64,000 nucleotides of DNA from Peptoniphilus sp. GNH (GTDB lineage: Bacteria; Bacillota; Clostridia; Tissierellales; Peptoniphilaceae), in contig CP089931.1 in the NCBI GenBank assembly GCA_021307325.1, forward strand, positions 1,016,979-1,080,978, given 5' to 3'. Under the pieces are notes generated by a model. That model saw only the letters and a list, made by a program, of their open reading frames with translations. It was not told where the DNA came from and ran no database searches. Shown one piece after another: positions 1-9,021 of this stretch (positions are counted from its first letter, which is position 1; each line of letters begins with the position of its first letter). Position numbers and translations under genes: made by a program.

Positions 1-66
1 TAAATAAATATCATGAAATTTATAAATAATCTCCCAGTTCTATTGACATGTTTAACAAACTCTATT

Positions 67-1431
67 TTACAATTCAAAAATCTCATCTGCCACTTCATTT
101 AAAAATTCTATATCATGGGAGACTACAAAAATTATTTTATCTTTATTTCTATATTTTTTAATTAGCTCAGGTATTTTTATCATATTTGAATAATCCATAC
201 CACTTGTAGGCTCATCGAAATAGACAAACTGAGAATCTTTACACATAACAGATGCTATTGCAAGTCTTTGCTTTTGTCCTCCTGATAAACTCATTGGATG
301 TCTTTCAATAAATTCATCTAAGCCTAAATCTTTTAAAATGATTTTTGCCTTTTCTTCATCAAAATTCTTTACACCTAGACTGAGTTCTTTGAATACTTCA
401 TCTGTAAATAATTGATGATTTACGTCTTGCATAACAAGCGAAGAGTTTTTTAGTCTTTCTTTTTTAGATAGTTTCTCTCCTTTAAAATAAATTTCTTCTT
501 TTGATTTTTTCTCAAGGCCAATTAAACATCTTAAGAGCGTTGACTTTCCTTGTCCATTGAATCCTATTATGCCATAAATTTCCCCAAGTTTAAAAGAAGT
601 GTTTTTTACACTTAAATATTCACCATCATTAAATTTATAGCTAAGATTTTTTATCTGATACTCTCCATCTCCTTTTAAATGAGAAACTACCAACTTAGTT
701 AGCTTCTTATCCCTTAAGGCTAAATCATTTAAGTCCCTTGTATCTAGCTTTAAAAATTCACTTCTAGTATAAGTTTTTTTAATTTTGCCCTTATCTATTA
801 AAAATACACGGTCAACTATGTCCATCAAATAATAAATTCTATGCTCAGCTAGAATTATGCTTATGCCCTTTTCTTTTAGTATCTTTAGCATCTTTGTCAA
901 AACATCTATGCTTTTAATGTCCAAATTTGATGATGGCTCATCCATAACTATGATCTTTGTGCCTGCTATATAAGAAGCAGCAATGCAAAGTATTTGTTTT
1001 TCGCCGCCAGATAAATTAAATATATTTCTGTTCAAAAGATTTTTTATCGGGAAAATTTCTAGCATCTCATTCAAACGCTTGTCCATCTCTTCTCTTGCAA
1101 GGCCAATATTTTCTAAGTAAAATAATAATTCTAATGTCGTATTGACATTAAAAAAATAAGTCTTAGGATTTTGAAAAACAGTTGAGACAAGCATCGAGAT
1201 TTGATAAAGCTCCAAATCTTTTATATTTTTACCATCAATAATTATTTCGCCCTTTGTCTTTGCATTATCATATCTTACAGCTAGTCCGTTTATAGAATTT
1301 ATTAAAGATGACTTGCCACTTCCGCTTTTTCCTGTAAATAACACACACTCTCCCTCAGCTATGGATAGTGATATATCATCTATTATATGTTCTTTGCCAT
1401 AATCAAGGCTTAAATTTTTAATTTCTACCAT
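67..1431 (-). CDS. ECF transporter fused double ATPase (EcfA-EcfA'), cassette A
   Basis: This 454-residue protein carries two complete ABC ATPase domains in one chain and would power an energy-coupling-factor importer at the inner face of the membrane. Domain 1 (about 1-220) has Walker A GKSGSGKSS, signature LSGGEKQ and Walker B IIVMDEPSS. Domain 2 (from about 262) has GFNGQGKST, LSGGQKQR and FVYFDEPTSG. All catalytic motifs look intact. Most ECF systems use two separate ATPases of about 280 residues; the fused form is common in loci with TIGR02185-type S components. Its start overlaps the end of the EcfT gene by 7 nt, so the two are translationally coupled. It is the last gene of the cassette A operon. 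Substrate is inferred only from neighbours. Confidence 0.93.
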   Translation of the reverse strand: MVEIKNLSLDYGKEHIIDDISLSIAEGECVLFTGKSGSGKSSLINSINGLAVRYDNAKTKGEIIIDGKNIKDLELYQISMLVSTVFQNPKTYFFNVNTTLELLFYLENIGLAREEMDKRLNEMLEIFPIKNLLNRNIFNLSGGEKQILCIAASYIAGTKIIVMDEPSSNLDIKSIDVLTKMLKILKEKGISIILAEHRIYYLMDIVDRVFLIDKGKIKKTYTRSEFLKLDTRDLNDLALRDKKLTKLVVSHLKGDGEYQIKNLSYKFNDGEYLSVKNTSFKLGEIYGIIGFNGQGKSTLLRCLIGLEKKSKEEIYFKGEKLSKKERLKNSSLVMQDVNHQLFTDEVFKELSLGVKNFDEEKAKIILKDLGLDEFIERHPMSLSGGQKQRLAIASVMCKDSQFVYFDEPTSGMDYSNMIKIPELIKKYRNKDKIIFVVSHDIEFLNEVADEIFEL

Positions 1432-2114
1432 ATTAAGCCTCCCACAATAAGTCCAGCAATTACTAAAACATAGACAAAGTCAATTAGCTGTACCTTTACA
1501 CGAGTATATCTGGTCTTGGCAATTGGATTTTCTATTGCCTTTGTTTCTGCCGCTTTTGCTATATCATCTGCAATGTTTGAAGATATAATTAGTAGCGGCA
1601 CTGAAACATATTCAAGATATTCGATTGGGTTTATAAAATTTATCCCTCTTACCCTCATAGCCATTTTGATGTTTTTCTTCTCTTCTTTAAAAGATGGAAA
1701 GAATCTAAACATAACCGCAATAGGTATGGAAAGATTTTTTGAAATTTTAAGCTTATCCATTGATGAAATTATTGCGCCTACATCAGAGGTCTTTATCATG
1801 AAGCTTGCTGCCATAAATGGCAATAAAAACATTCTGAAGATAATAAATAAGCTTAAAAACATCTTAATTATTGGATTTATATTAGATAGGGCCATAAAAT
1901 TAGGTAAAGCATATAATATTGCGCATAAAACTATCCATTTGAAAAGTGTTTTTTTGTAACCATTCAAATAAAGTAAAATACCAATAAGACATACAATCGC
2001 TAGCTCAAAACGGATGTTTATGCTATGCGCAACTGTTAAGCCTGTGATGAATACAACTAATATCTTACTGATGGGGTTTGGATTAAAGGGAGCATTTGAA
2101 GAAAAAGTAGGCAT
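1425..2114 (-). CDS. ECF transporter transmembrane coupling protein EcfT, cassette A
   Basis: This 229-residue membrane protein has several hydrophobic segments and the cytoplasmic coupling region typical of EcfT. Arg-containing coupling motifs are visible near residues 148-155 (MAMRVRGINF) and again around AAETKAIEN, where the second ARG-type motif is degenerate. EcfT holds the S component and transmits ATPase movement. The ATG overlaps the stop of the S-component gene upstream (TAATG) and its own end overlaps the ATPase start, so S, T and A are made as one coupled unit. Confidence 0.87.
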   Translation of the reverse strand: MPTFSSNAPFNPNPISKILVVFITGLTVAHSINIRFELAIVCLIGILLYLNGYKKTLFKWIVLCAILYALPNFMALSNINPIIKMFLSLFIIFRMFLLPFMAASFMIKTSDVGAIISSMDKLKISKNLSIPIAVMFRFFPSFKEEKKNIKMAMRVRGINFINPIEYLEYVSVPLLIISSNIADDIAKAAETKAIENPIAKTRYTRVKVQLIDFVYVLVIAGLIVGGLIW

Positions 2115-2695
2115 TATACAATGCCTGCTTTTTCAAAGTGTTTTTTCAATAGGGCCTTGCCTATATATGCTCCAATTATTCCTCCTATAAAAGCGCCTAA
2201 AGCTACTAAAGCCATGTGAGGATAAGTTATTAGTTTTTCCATTGCATCAACATAATCTTTTCCCATCATCATAGATAATTCAATATATTTTTCTTTAGCT
2301 AAAAGCATTTGCATTAAAGAGCTACATATCCATGTGCTGAAGATTGCATAAGAAAGCATATTGTATTTAAATGAATTATAATTGCCAATCTTTCTAATTA
2401 ATTCTGCTATTATCATTACTATAAGTGATAAGACTGCAACTACATAAGTATGTCCCATAGCAAACATCACAAGTGGTGATATCATGCCGAGTATAAATAG
2501 TGCCCATGGTTTTTGAACTTTAGCCATAAATAACATAAGAACAGGCCCTGAGATTATGCCCAAAACTGTTGGGTAAACTAAAAACAATATTGGAATCATA
2601 CCCATCATGCCAACACCAAACATCAAGACGAAATAAATTACGGCAAAAACACCGATACTTACTAAATCTTTTACTTTTAATTTTTTAGTATCCAT
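2114..2695 (-). CDS. ECF substrate-binding S component, MptD/Trep_Strep (TIGR02185) type, cassette A
   Basis: The 193-residue protein has about six hydrophobic helices separated by short loops and starts with a basic N-terminus (MDTKKLKVKDLVSIGVFAV), the usual look of TIGR02185-type S components. It would bind the imported solute in the membrane. It has clear counterparts in cassette B (14798-15379) and cassette C (38883-39482), with a shared C-terminus of the form GxYIGKxLLKKHFEKAGI. A good Shine-Dalgarno (taggaggat on the coding strand) precedes the ATG. The ligand cannot be read from the sequence; other members of this broad class have been linked to haem or metal-related uptake. Confidence 0.85.
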   Translation of the reverse strand: MDTKKLKVKDLVSIGVFAVIYFVLMFGVGMMGMIPILFLVYPTVLGIISGPVLMLFMAKVQKPWALFILGMISPLVMFAMGHTYVVAVLSLIVMIIAELIRKIGNYNSFKYNMLSYAIFSTWICSSLMQMLLAKEKYIELSMMMGKDYVDAMEKLITYPHMALVALGAFIGGIIGAYIGKALLKKHFEKAGIV

Positions 2696-2705
2696 TTTAA
2701 TCCTC

Positions 2706-4427
2706 CTAATAAATAAATTCTTCTGCCATTTTTGTCTTTTCTATTAAATTCTTGTAAACTTTTGATTTTTGTAAAAGCTCTCCATGTTTGCCTTGGCTTT
2801 CTACTCTTCCGTTTTCAAGAACTACTATCATGTCAGAATTTTCTATGGATTTCATTCTGTGTGAAATAATTACAACTGTCTTATCTTTAATTAAATTATT
2901 TAAAGACTCTTGAATTTTTTTCTCGTTGTCAACATCAAGGCTTGCTGCTATCTCGTCTAAGATCAATATCGGTGCATCTTTTAAGAAGGCTCTGGCTATT
3001 GATAATCTTTGTCTTTCTCCGCCTGATAGCTCAGCACCGTTTTCACCAATAAGAGTATCGAAACCCTTATCCATTTTTTCTATGAAATCTGTGCAGTTTG
3101 CAAGTTTTGCTGCTCTTTTAACTTCTTCATCACTTGCGTCTTGCTTACCAAGCCTAATATTTTCCATAACGCTTTGATTAAAGAGAACTACATCTTGAAA
3201 AACAATAGACACCTTATCAAAAAGAGATTCTGTTGATATTTCTTTTATATCTTTGCCATCGATTAAGATTTGTCCCTCATCATAATCATAAAGTCTTGAT
3301 ATAAGTTTTAAGATGGTTGTTTTTCCGCATCCGCTTGCGCCTACTAAAGCAGTTACCTCTCCCTGCTTAGCTTTAAAACTTACGCCATTTAAAACTTTTG
3401 CGTCATTATTATAAGCAAATTCAACATCTTTTAGAGCAATATCGAATTTTTGCAGATTATAGACTTCGCCCTCTTGTAAATCTTGATTTTGAATTTCTTT
3501 TAATCTTTCAATTTTAGGCGATAAATAAAATATCTCCATCATTCCCTCTTTAGATGCATCAAGAGCGTCTTTTATCTTCATAGCCGCTAGTAAATATCCT
3601 ATAAGGTAGAGGGCGCTTATCTCTTTATTAATAATTAGATTTACGCCAACAAATATCACAACAGCAAGGGAAATAAAGCTAAAAATTGATGAAAGTGACA
3701 TAATTAAAATAAGTCCTATCTCTGTCTTTAAGTGCACTTTTTCACTTTTATCCATTTTTTCATATAGCTTATCTTTCATTTCCTCTGATAAGCCATAGGC
3801 TTTGATCTCCATTTGCATCTCGATATTTTCTTGAAAGCTTTCTGAGTTTTCTCTTAAGACGTCATAATATCTTTTTTGTCCCTTAACCTGATGTTTTTTA
3901 GATAGTGGTATAAATATAAAGCTTAATATCGTTGGTATAAGTACAGCTAAACCCATCTTGACATTGCTCACTAGCATCATAATGGATATTAGTGGGAAGA
4001 AGAGTGCCATACCGCCCACTTTGGGTATCGAGTGGCTCATTGCATGCTCTATACCTTCAATATCAGACATGATTGTCTGTGCTAGGTCTGAAATATCGTG
4101 TTTAGAAAAGTATGATATAGGTAATTTTGATAAATTCTCTGCTGTCCTTATTCTTAAGTCCGCACTTTCTTGATATGTTGTTCTATATAATTTATCGTAT
4201 TCGATAGAAAGCAAAATATACATTACTATCAAGGTAAAAACTGAGAATGCTATATAAAATCCCTTGCTTTTAACAATATTTTCCAAAACTTCCTGAGCAA
4301 AAATCATTAGTAATATCGCAGGAAGCATGTTTATACAATAAACGAAAAATGAAGCCAGTGTTGCTTTACTTAAATTTCTTGCTCCTTTATCTGTAAGAGC
4401 AAATCTTTTTTTATAAAACTCCTTCAT
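2706..4427 (-). CDS. ABC transporter, fused permease/ATPase (exporter fold), cassette A partner 1
   Basis: A 573-residue half-transporter: N-terminal six-helix membrane domain (about 15-310) then an ATPase with Walker A GASGCGKTT, signature LSGGERQR and Walker B ILILDEIAAS. The Glu after the Walker B Asp is present, but the usual DEAT/DEPT is DEIA. I start it at MKEFYKKRF because GGAGGG lies just upstream; a longer frame to 4490 has no comparable site. It overlaps the preceding transporter gene by 17 nt, so the two are coupled and probably heterodimerize. The fold is that of exporters, but YbtPQ and IrtAB show that such pairs can import siderophores. Import is inferred from the ECF and AraC neighbours. 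Confidence 0.92.
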   Translation of the reverse strand: MKEFYKKRFALTDKGARNLSKATLASFFVYCINMLPAILLMIFAQEVLENIVKSKGFYIAFSVFTLIVMYILLSIEYDKLYRTTYQESADLRIRTAENLSKLPISYFSKHDISDLAQTIMSDIEGIEHAMSHSIPKVGGMALFFPLISIMMLVSNVKMGLAVLIPTILSFIFIPLSKKHQVKGQKRYYDVLRENSESFQENIEMQMEIKAYGLSEEMKDKLYEKMDKSEKVHLKTEIGLILIMSLSSIFSFISLAVVIFVGVNLIINKEISALYLIGYLLAAMKIKDALDASKEGMMEIFYLSPKIERLKEIQNQDLQEGEVYNLQKFDIALKDVEFAYNNDAKVLNGVSFKAKQGEVTALVGASGCGKTTILKLISRLYDYDEGQILIDGKDIKEISTESLFDKVSIVFQDVVLFNQSVMENIRLGKQDASDEEVKRAAKLANCTDFIEKMDKGFDTLIGENGAELSGGERQRLSIARAFLKDAPILILDEIAASLDVDNEKKIQESLNNLIKDKTVVIISHRMKSIENSDMIVVLENGRVESQGKHGELLQKSKVYKNLIEKTKMAEEFIY

Positions 4428-6165
4428 TTGAAACCCTCCATTCATTCGCACTGTTAAACATTTCTTGCAGTCTCTTATACTTTGTATCACTTGACATTAA
4501 TTCTTTGTCAGAACCTCTTTCTATAATTTTGCCACAATCCATAACAAGTATTTCATCAAGGTCTTTAATTGTAGATAGTCTGTGTGCAATCATGATAACT
4601 GTTTTACCCTTCATAAGATTCTTGAAAGCTTTTTGCAATTCAAACTCGTTATCTGGGTCAATAGATGCTGATGCTTCATCCATAATAATAATTTTAGAAT
4701 CCTTTAAAATTGCTCTGGCAATTGCGATTCTTTGTTTTTCTCCACCAGATAAATAAACTCCTTTTGAGCCTATGATAGTATTTTCTCTTTCTGGGAATTT
4801 GTCTAATATCAAATCGCATCCTGCTAATTTTAAGGCTTTCATAACGTCATCTTTGCTCGCATCTTGATTAGCTAAAGCTACATTGTCATAAATACTTTTC
4901 TTGAATAATTTTGAATCTTGAAAAACAAAGGAAATGGCTTTAATTAAAGCTTCATCAGAGTATTCACTTATTGCTACGCCGCCTATCTTTATGCTTCCTT
5001 CATTAACATTGTAAAAACCCGATATAAGTTTTGCTACTGTTGATTTACCTGATCCCGATGAACCGACTAGCGCATAGGACTTTCCTTCTTCTAATTTAAA
5101 GGATAAATTTTCAATGACGGCCTTGTCATTATAAGCAAAGCTAACATTGTCAAAGTCTATATTGTAGTTTTTAAAATTATTGACATCACCATGGACCAAT
5201 TTGTCTTTTTGCATATCATTGTAAAGTGCCTCTAAAGTATCTACTGCATAATTGCCTTGAGAAATATACATAGCGTACCACATCATCCTCATAAATGAAA
5301 CAAAGAGAACTCCTGATAAGAATAAAATCATAATAAGCTCAATTAAAATCGCCTTGGCGCTGCCTAAGCTAGTCATAAAATAAACTATAGGAATAATTAA
5401 AATTGCAATAAAACCAAAAAATAACCATTGATACAAAATATAAGGTTTTTTACAAGATAGTGTATAATTATAAGCATACTTCGAGTAATCTTTTATTGCC
5501 TTGTAAAAGCTTTTAAATGACTCTACATTTGCTCTAAATATCTTTACTACCTGCATACCTCTAACGTATTCAACAGTCTCTGCACTTAGTTTAGATAGAG
5601 CTTCTTGGTATATCTTCATAAATTCTTGCTCTCCCATCATTGCACCTAAAATTAAGCCATCGATTATGGTAAGAGCAAGCAAAGTTATGCCAACTCTTAT
5701 ACTTACTATAAAGCCGAGTGCAAGTACAAGTACGGGTGTAACTATTGCCTGAGAACTATCGGGAATCATGTGAGCTACAACCTGATGAGTTTGCGCGGCG
5801 TTGTCATCTATGATCTTTCTTATTTGACCAGATGGATTTAGGTCAAAGAACCTAAAACTTGCTTTCTCTAAGCCGTCTATCCCCCTTTTTCTTAAATTTG
5901 TTTCAAGCCTAAAACCTAGTATGTGAGAACATGTTCCTGAAACAGAATAAAATATTGCTCCACATGTTAGTGTGATAACAGATTTTAATGCTATGCTCTC
6001 TGCACCAGATAAATCTGAATTAATTATTAAATTATCCAGAAATTTGTAGATTAAATAAAATCCATATACCGTAAGTACAGCAGATATAGCAGAAAAGACT
6101 ATAGCTAAAAAACCAAGATATTTTTTATCCTGTACATAAGCAAATAGTTTTTTGTAAATCTTCAT
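4411..6165 (-). CDS. ABC transporter, fused permease/ATPase (exporter fold), cassette A partner 2
   Basis: This 584-residue protein pairs with the gene at 2706-4427. The membrane domain spans roughly 1-310. The ATPase has Walker A GSSGSGKST, signature LSGGEKQR and Walker B IIIMDEASAS, followed by an intact His-loop (IAHRLST). An AAAGGAGAT Shine-Dalgarno lies correctly ahead of the ATG. It is the first gene of the cassette A operon, transcribed away from the AraC gene across a 160-bp control region. Counterparts are 13067-14788 (cassette B) and 34930-36687 (cassette C). Confidence 0.92.
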   Translation of the reverse strand: MKIYKKLFAYVQDKKYLGFLAIVFSAISAVLTVYGFYLIYKFLDNLIINSDLSGAESIALKSVITLTCGAIFYSVSGTCSHILGFRLETNLRKRGIDGLEKASFRFFDLNPSGQIRKIIDDNAAQTHQVVAHMIPDSSQAIVTPVLVLALGFIVSIRVGITLLALTIIDGLILGAMMGEQEFMKIYQEALSKLSAETVEYVRGMQVVKIFRANVESFKSFYKAIKDYSKYAYNYTLSCKKPYILYQWLFFGFIAILIIPIVYFMTSLGSAKAILIELIMILFLSGVLFVSFMRMMWYAMYISQGNYAVDTLEALYNDMQKDKLVHGDVNNFKNYNIDFDNVSFAYNDKAVIENLSFKLEEGKSYALVGSSGSGKSTVAKLISGFYNVNEGSIKIGGVAISEYSDEALIKAISFVFQDSKLFKKSIYDNVALANQDASKDDVMKALKLAGCDLILDKFPERENTIIGSKGVYLSGGEKQRIAIARAILKDSKIIIMDEASASIDPDNEFELQKAFKNLMKGKTVIMIAHRLSTIKDLDEILVMDCGKIIERGSDKELMSSDTKYKRLQEMFNSANEWRVSNEGVL

Positions 6166-6218
6166 AATATTATCTCCTTTCTTTGATATTCCTTTTAGAT
6201 ATGAATTTAATTAGCTGA

Positions 6219-6264
6219 TAGTAATTATCATTGCTTTTCTATTATACGTCTGGCATAATTACTA
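6219..6264. promoter_or_regulatory. 10-bp inverted repeat straddling the cassette A promoter (candidate operator)
   Basis: TAGTAATTAT at 6219-6228 is repeated as its exact reverse complement ATAATTACTA at 6255-6264. The arms are 26 bp apart and enclose the -10 region. The position suits control of both the transporter operon and araC. The arms are AT-rich, so chance is possible. Confidence 0.5.
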
Positions 6265-6270
6265 ATACAA
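6241..6270 (-). promoter_or_regulatory. Candidate promoter of the cassette A operon
   Basis: On the minus strand a perfect TATAAT (plus-strand 6241-6246) lies 18 nt from TTGTAT (6265-6270), in the gap between the first cassette gene and the divergent AraC gene. It is the only good sigma-70-type pair I see there. Confidence 0.6.
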
Positions 6271-6325
6271 TAGTTTTGAATTAATAAGGCTAATTGGGAT
6301 ATTGTCTAAAAGGGATAGGTATATT

Positions 6326-7318
6326 ATGACATATTTTGATTTTGTAAAAGATTATATGAAAGTAGATGAATTTAAAAATAACAAGAAATATTCAAGTGCA
6401 GGCCACACTTTTTGTTGGAAAAAAGAGGACTCTACTTATGGAGAAGGCCTATATTGGTTTTATAAAGGAGACGGCTTCATTATTGATATACTTGATTTTT
6501 ATATCAGTGAGGAAGTAGTTAAAAATAATACTTATAGTATGTCAGATTATGTTTCAATATATTCAAGCTACATTGTAAGCGCAAACGGAGAAAAGTTTAA
6601 TCCATATCAAACTCTTACTGCAAACTCCTTATATACTCTTGATTTTGATAATATAAGAGATGACTTCCTATTTTTATTACACGAGAACTCTTACTATCTT
6701 GCTGTTTCCATCGGTTTTAAAAAAGAGCTAATAGAAAAACATTTAGCATCTATTAACATTAATCCGGAATCATTTTATTCAGCTTTACTTCAACCGAATC
6801 AAATAATTCTTACAAAATCCTTAGAAAAAGTTGCATTGGAAATATTAAATTGTAAGATGGACGTTCCTGCCGCTGATTTTTTCTTTAAAGCTAAAGCAAA
6901 TGAGTGGATAAGTATAATAATCGATACATACTTAAATAGAAATAAATATAAAATTGAGTCTGATGATAATAAAGCACTTGAAGATGTATCTAAGTTTTTA
7001 GATGATCATTTCGCCATGAATGTAAATCAGGAAACCCTTGAAAAAATATCTAAAATGAGTGGAACAAAATTAAAAAATTTGTTCAAAGAAAAATATGGTC
7101 AAAGCATTACAGAATACACTCAAAGAAAAAGAATGAATGTAGCTGAAACTCTTCTCTTAAATACCGAACTACCTATAAAGGAAATAGCTGAATCTGTCGG
7201 ATACACATCCCATAGCAAATTTTCCATTTATTACAAAAGATACAAGGGAAAACTTCCTAGTGATGTTCGTAATTTAGCTTGCAAACATCACAATTTAAAA
7301 TGTGATTATTATGATTAA
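6326..7318 (+). CDS. AraC-family transcriptional regulator, cassette A
   Basis: A 330-residue regulator, divergent from the transporter operon. The N-terminal about 230 residues are a sensory domain shared with the cassette C regulator (both have a GEGxYW motif near residue 40-50). The C-terminus holds the two helix-turn-helix units: one around LEKISKMSGTKLKNLFKEKY, the second around IKEIAESVGYTSHSKFSIYY. I chose ATG 6326, which has an AGGGATAGG-type ribosome site; a TTG at 6302 in frame would add 8 residues. AraC regulators next to YbtPQ-like transporters often sense the imported chelate and activate uptake; that is the likely role here. Confidence 0.88.
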   Translation: MTYFDFVKDYMKVDEFKNNKKYSSAGHTFCWKKEDSTYGEGLYWFYKGDGFIIDILDFYISEEVVKNNTYSMSDYVSIYSSYIVSANGEKFNPYQTLTANSLYTLDFDNIRDDFLFLLHENSYYLAVSIGFKKELIEKHLASININPESFYSALLQPNQIILTKSLEKVALEILNCKMDVPAADFFFKAKANEWISIIIDTYLNRNKYKIESDDNKALEDVSKFLDDHFAMNVNQETLEKISKMSGTKLKNLFKEKYGQSITEYTQRKRMNVAETLLLNTELPIKEIAESVGYTSHSKFSIYYKRYKGKLPSDVRNLACKHHNLKCDYYD

Positions 7319-7404
7319 AGTAATTTTTATATTTATAGGCCTTTATCTTATATGAGTTTCTATATATTTTTATAGGTATATATAAATTTGGTAAAAAGCA
7401 ATAA
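7319..7404. other. Short AT-rich gap downstream of araC
   Basis: This gap carries no gene. Its first 50 bp (GGCCTTTATCTTATATGA at about 7338) reappear at 23495-23540 beside a decayed transporter, which helps to identify that copy as a collapsed cassette. Confidence 0.5.
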
Positions 7405-7510
7405 TCATCCCCCGGCGTAGCTGGGGGTTTTTCTTATGCGGCCCAAAGGGCCTTTTTTACTTGCTGCGTCTCAAGGACGCCTGTGGTTTACCACTTGCAA
7501 TTTCTACTTG

Positions 7511-7966
7511 CTAACCCCTAAAGGGGTCTATATTGTCCATTGTTATCTGGCCGCTTAATTCGTCTTCTTTCAGCTGGTTTTGTATATACTCTTGTATTGC
7601 TTTGGTGTTCTTCCCTGCAGTATCTACATAATATCCTCGGCACCAAAATTGTCTGCCTCTATATTTATATTTTAAGTTTCCCCATTTTTCATATATCATT
7701 ATGCTGCTCTTTCCTTTCAAAAATCCCATAAAACTTGATACTGATATTTTGGGTGGTATTTCTAATAGCATGTGTATATGGTCAGGGCATACTTCTGCTT
7801 CTATTATATTTACTTCTTTCCAACTGCATAATTCTCTTAATATTGCTCCTATTTCCAATCTTTTACTTCCATAAAATTCTTTTCTTCTATATTTTGGTGC
7901 GAATACTATGTGATATTTACAGTTCCATTTTGTATGTGATAGACTGTGAGTGTGATTTAAATTCAT
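7511..7966 (-). CDS. tnpA: IS200-type Y1 (HUH) transposase TnpA
   Basis: 151 residues, the usual length for IS200 TnpA. The HUH metal-binding pair is seen as DHIHMLLE near residue 62, and the catalytic Tyr is probably in the EYIQNQLKEDE helix near residue 127. The N-terminus (KYHIVFAPKYRRK) is highly typical of the family. TnpA cuts and rejoins single-stranded DNA at the hairpin ends. Its ribosome site (AGGAGG, 7972-7977) can be locked in a stem, as known for IS200. No stop or frameshift is seen, so it may be active. Confidence 0.95.
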   Translation of the reverse strand: MNLNHTHSLSHTKWNCKYHIVFAPKYRRKEFYGSKRLEIGAILRELCSWKEVNIIEAEVCPDHIHMLLEIPPKISVSSFMGFLKGKSSIMIYEKWGNLKYKYRGRQFWCRGYYVDTAGKNTKAIQEYIQNQLKEDELSGQITMDNIDPFRG

Positions 7967-7967
7967 T

Positions 7968-8030
7968 AAAGACCTCCTGTTGTTTTTGTGTTTTGGTAAA
8001 CCACAAATTTATTTTAACATGGGGGTCTTT
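7968..8030 (-). promoter_or_regulatory. tnpA 5'UTR hairpin that masks the Shine-Dalgarno
   Basis: In the tnpA transcript AAAGACCCCC (from 8021-8030) can pair with GGAGGTCTTT (from 7968-7977) with one mismatch, burying the AGGAGG just upstream of the ATG. The loop contains a second small stem (TTTGTG/CACAAA). Such repression of transposase translation is established for IS200; here it is inferred from pairing alone. Confidence 0.65.
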
Positions 8031-8099
8031 TTTATCAGTTTTTCATCGCTGAAGCTAAACGGAACCCCCAGTCTAACTGGGGGTTTTCTAATTACAAAA

Positions 8100-8124
8100 A
8101 GAAGTAGATTTTTTCTCTACTTCT
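8100..8124. terminator. Intrinsic terminator after the methyltransferase gene
   Basis: AGAAGTAGA and TCTACTTCT form a 9-bp perfect stem with a 7-nt loop. On the minus strand it is followed by TTTTTGT, so it would end the transcript of the gene that stops at 8159. Confidence 0.75.
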
Positions 8125-8158
8125 CCTAAAAATTTATTTTTCATTATTCACAATTTTT

Positions 8159-8770
8159 TTATAATTTTCTAGCTAAAAATACTAGATGCTCTTTCTCGTC
8201 CAGATGGTATTCACATTTAAATCCTATCTTATTCAATGTTTCTGTAAGATATTCGGGAGAATAAACTTCAAAATCTAGCATATCCGCCCATTTTTTTATG
8301 TTTTTATGCTCTCTATATGCTCCTTCGTTGCATATTAGAAACTGACCGTCTTTTACTAGAACACGATGGATTTCCCTAAAAGATACTTCTATATTCTTCC
8401 AAAAATAAATTGTTTCAAAGGCAGTTACTATATTTATGGATTCATCTTCAAAAGGTAACTTAGCCACGTCTGCTTCAATAATTTTACACCTGCCATCTTT
8501 TATAGCTTCGCTATTTACTGAACTTGCAATATCTACACTTGTTTTTGAATAGTCCATTCCATATACTTTTTTAGCCTTTGTTAGGAAGTATTGAACATTA
8601 CGTCCACCACCACATCCTAGATCTAAAACTACATCCGAGGTTTTAATATTCAAAAAGGATCTGCCCCATTTCGCCAATTTTTCGTGACCAATGTTCATTT
8701 CTTTCACCATGAAACGACCACCGAAATTATTTTTAGGATTTTTTACATTTTCAAAAAATTTTTTTAACAT
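8159..8770 (-). CDS. Class I SAM-dependent methyltransferase
   Basis: 203 residues with a typical methyltransferase core: motif I VLDLGCGGGRN (about 48-58), an acidic residue after YGMDYSK (about 72), ADVAKLPFEDES (about 100-111) and IHRVLVKDGQF (about 137). This resembles the small UbiE/type-11 methyltransferases that act on small molecules. AGGAGAT lies just before the ATG. It is a single-gene unit between IS200 and the esterase-family gene, and its substrate is unknown. Confidence 0.85.
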   Translation of the reverse strand: MLKKFFENVKNPKNNFGGRFMVKEMNIGHEKLAKWGRSFLNIKTSDVVLDLGCGGGRNVQYFLTKAKKVYGMDYSKTSVDIASSVNSEAIKDGRCKIIEADVAKLPFEDESINIVTAFETIYFWKNIEVSFREIHRVLVKDGQFLICNEGAYREHKNIKKWADMLDFEVYSPEYLTETLNKIGFKCEYHLDEKEHLVFLARKL

Positions 8771-8922
8771 TTCTATCTCCTATTGATAACTATTATTAGT
8801 GTAATTTTATCATGAATTTTATCTTTATTCAATTTTATATCCTTTCTACATTGATATTTCCCAGATTTTCGATAATCGAAATTCTTGATTTCCGATTTTC
8901 GGAATTCTTGTTATTATGGTTA

Positions 8923-8955
8923 TTTAAGGGTGTGACTTTTCGTTACTCCCTTAAA
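8923..8955. terminator. Hairpin between methyltransferase and esterase-family genes
   Basis: TTTAAGGG (8923-8930) and CCCTTAAA (8948-8955) form an 8-bp perfect stem with further inner pairing (TGAC/GTTA). It lies downstream of the 9022-10281 gene on the minus strand and probably ends its transcript. The U-tract is weak. A separate small dyad (TTTCGAT/ATCGAAA) lies near 8868-8882. Confidence 0.5.
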
Positions 8956-9021
8956 TTTCTCTGGTCATATCTTTTTTATATTTTGAACTTCTAACATCTT
9001 CCATCTCTTTCATAAATAATA

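Larger units (their letters stand above)
7405..8090 (-). mobile_element. IS200/IS605-family insertion sequence, IS200-like with tnpA only
   Basis: About 0.69 kb with no terminal inverted repeats but with subterminal hairpins at both ends: CCCCCGGCGTAGCTGGGGG at 7409-7427 and CCCCCAGTCTAACTGGGGG at 8065-8083. One Y1 transposase gene lies between them. This is the standard plan of IS200-type elements, which move as single strands and recognise such hairpins. Exact cleavage points are not visible, so the ends are approximate. It sits between cassette A and the methyltransferase gene without breaking either. Confidence 0.88.

Noticed and set aside
1-66. Promoter TTGACA at about 42-47 on the plus strand
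   Set aside because: No convincing -10 at the right spacing and no gene follows on that strand.
1516-1959. 147-codon plus-strand frame opposite EcfT
   Set aside because: Reverse reading of a membrane protein gene; no ribosome site.
7409-8083. Short GC-rich palindromes resembling CRISPR or terminators
   Set aside because: They are the end hairpins of the IS200 copy; there are only two, with no spacers between regular repeats.
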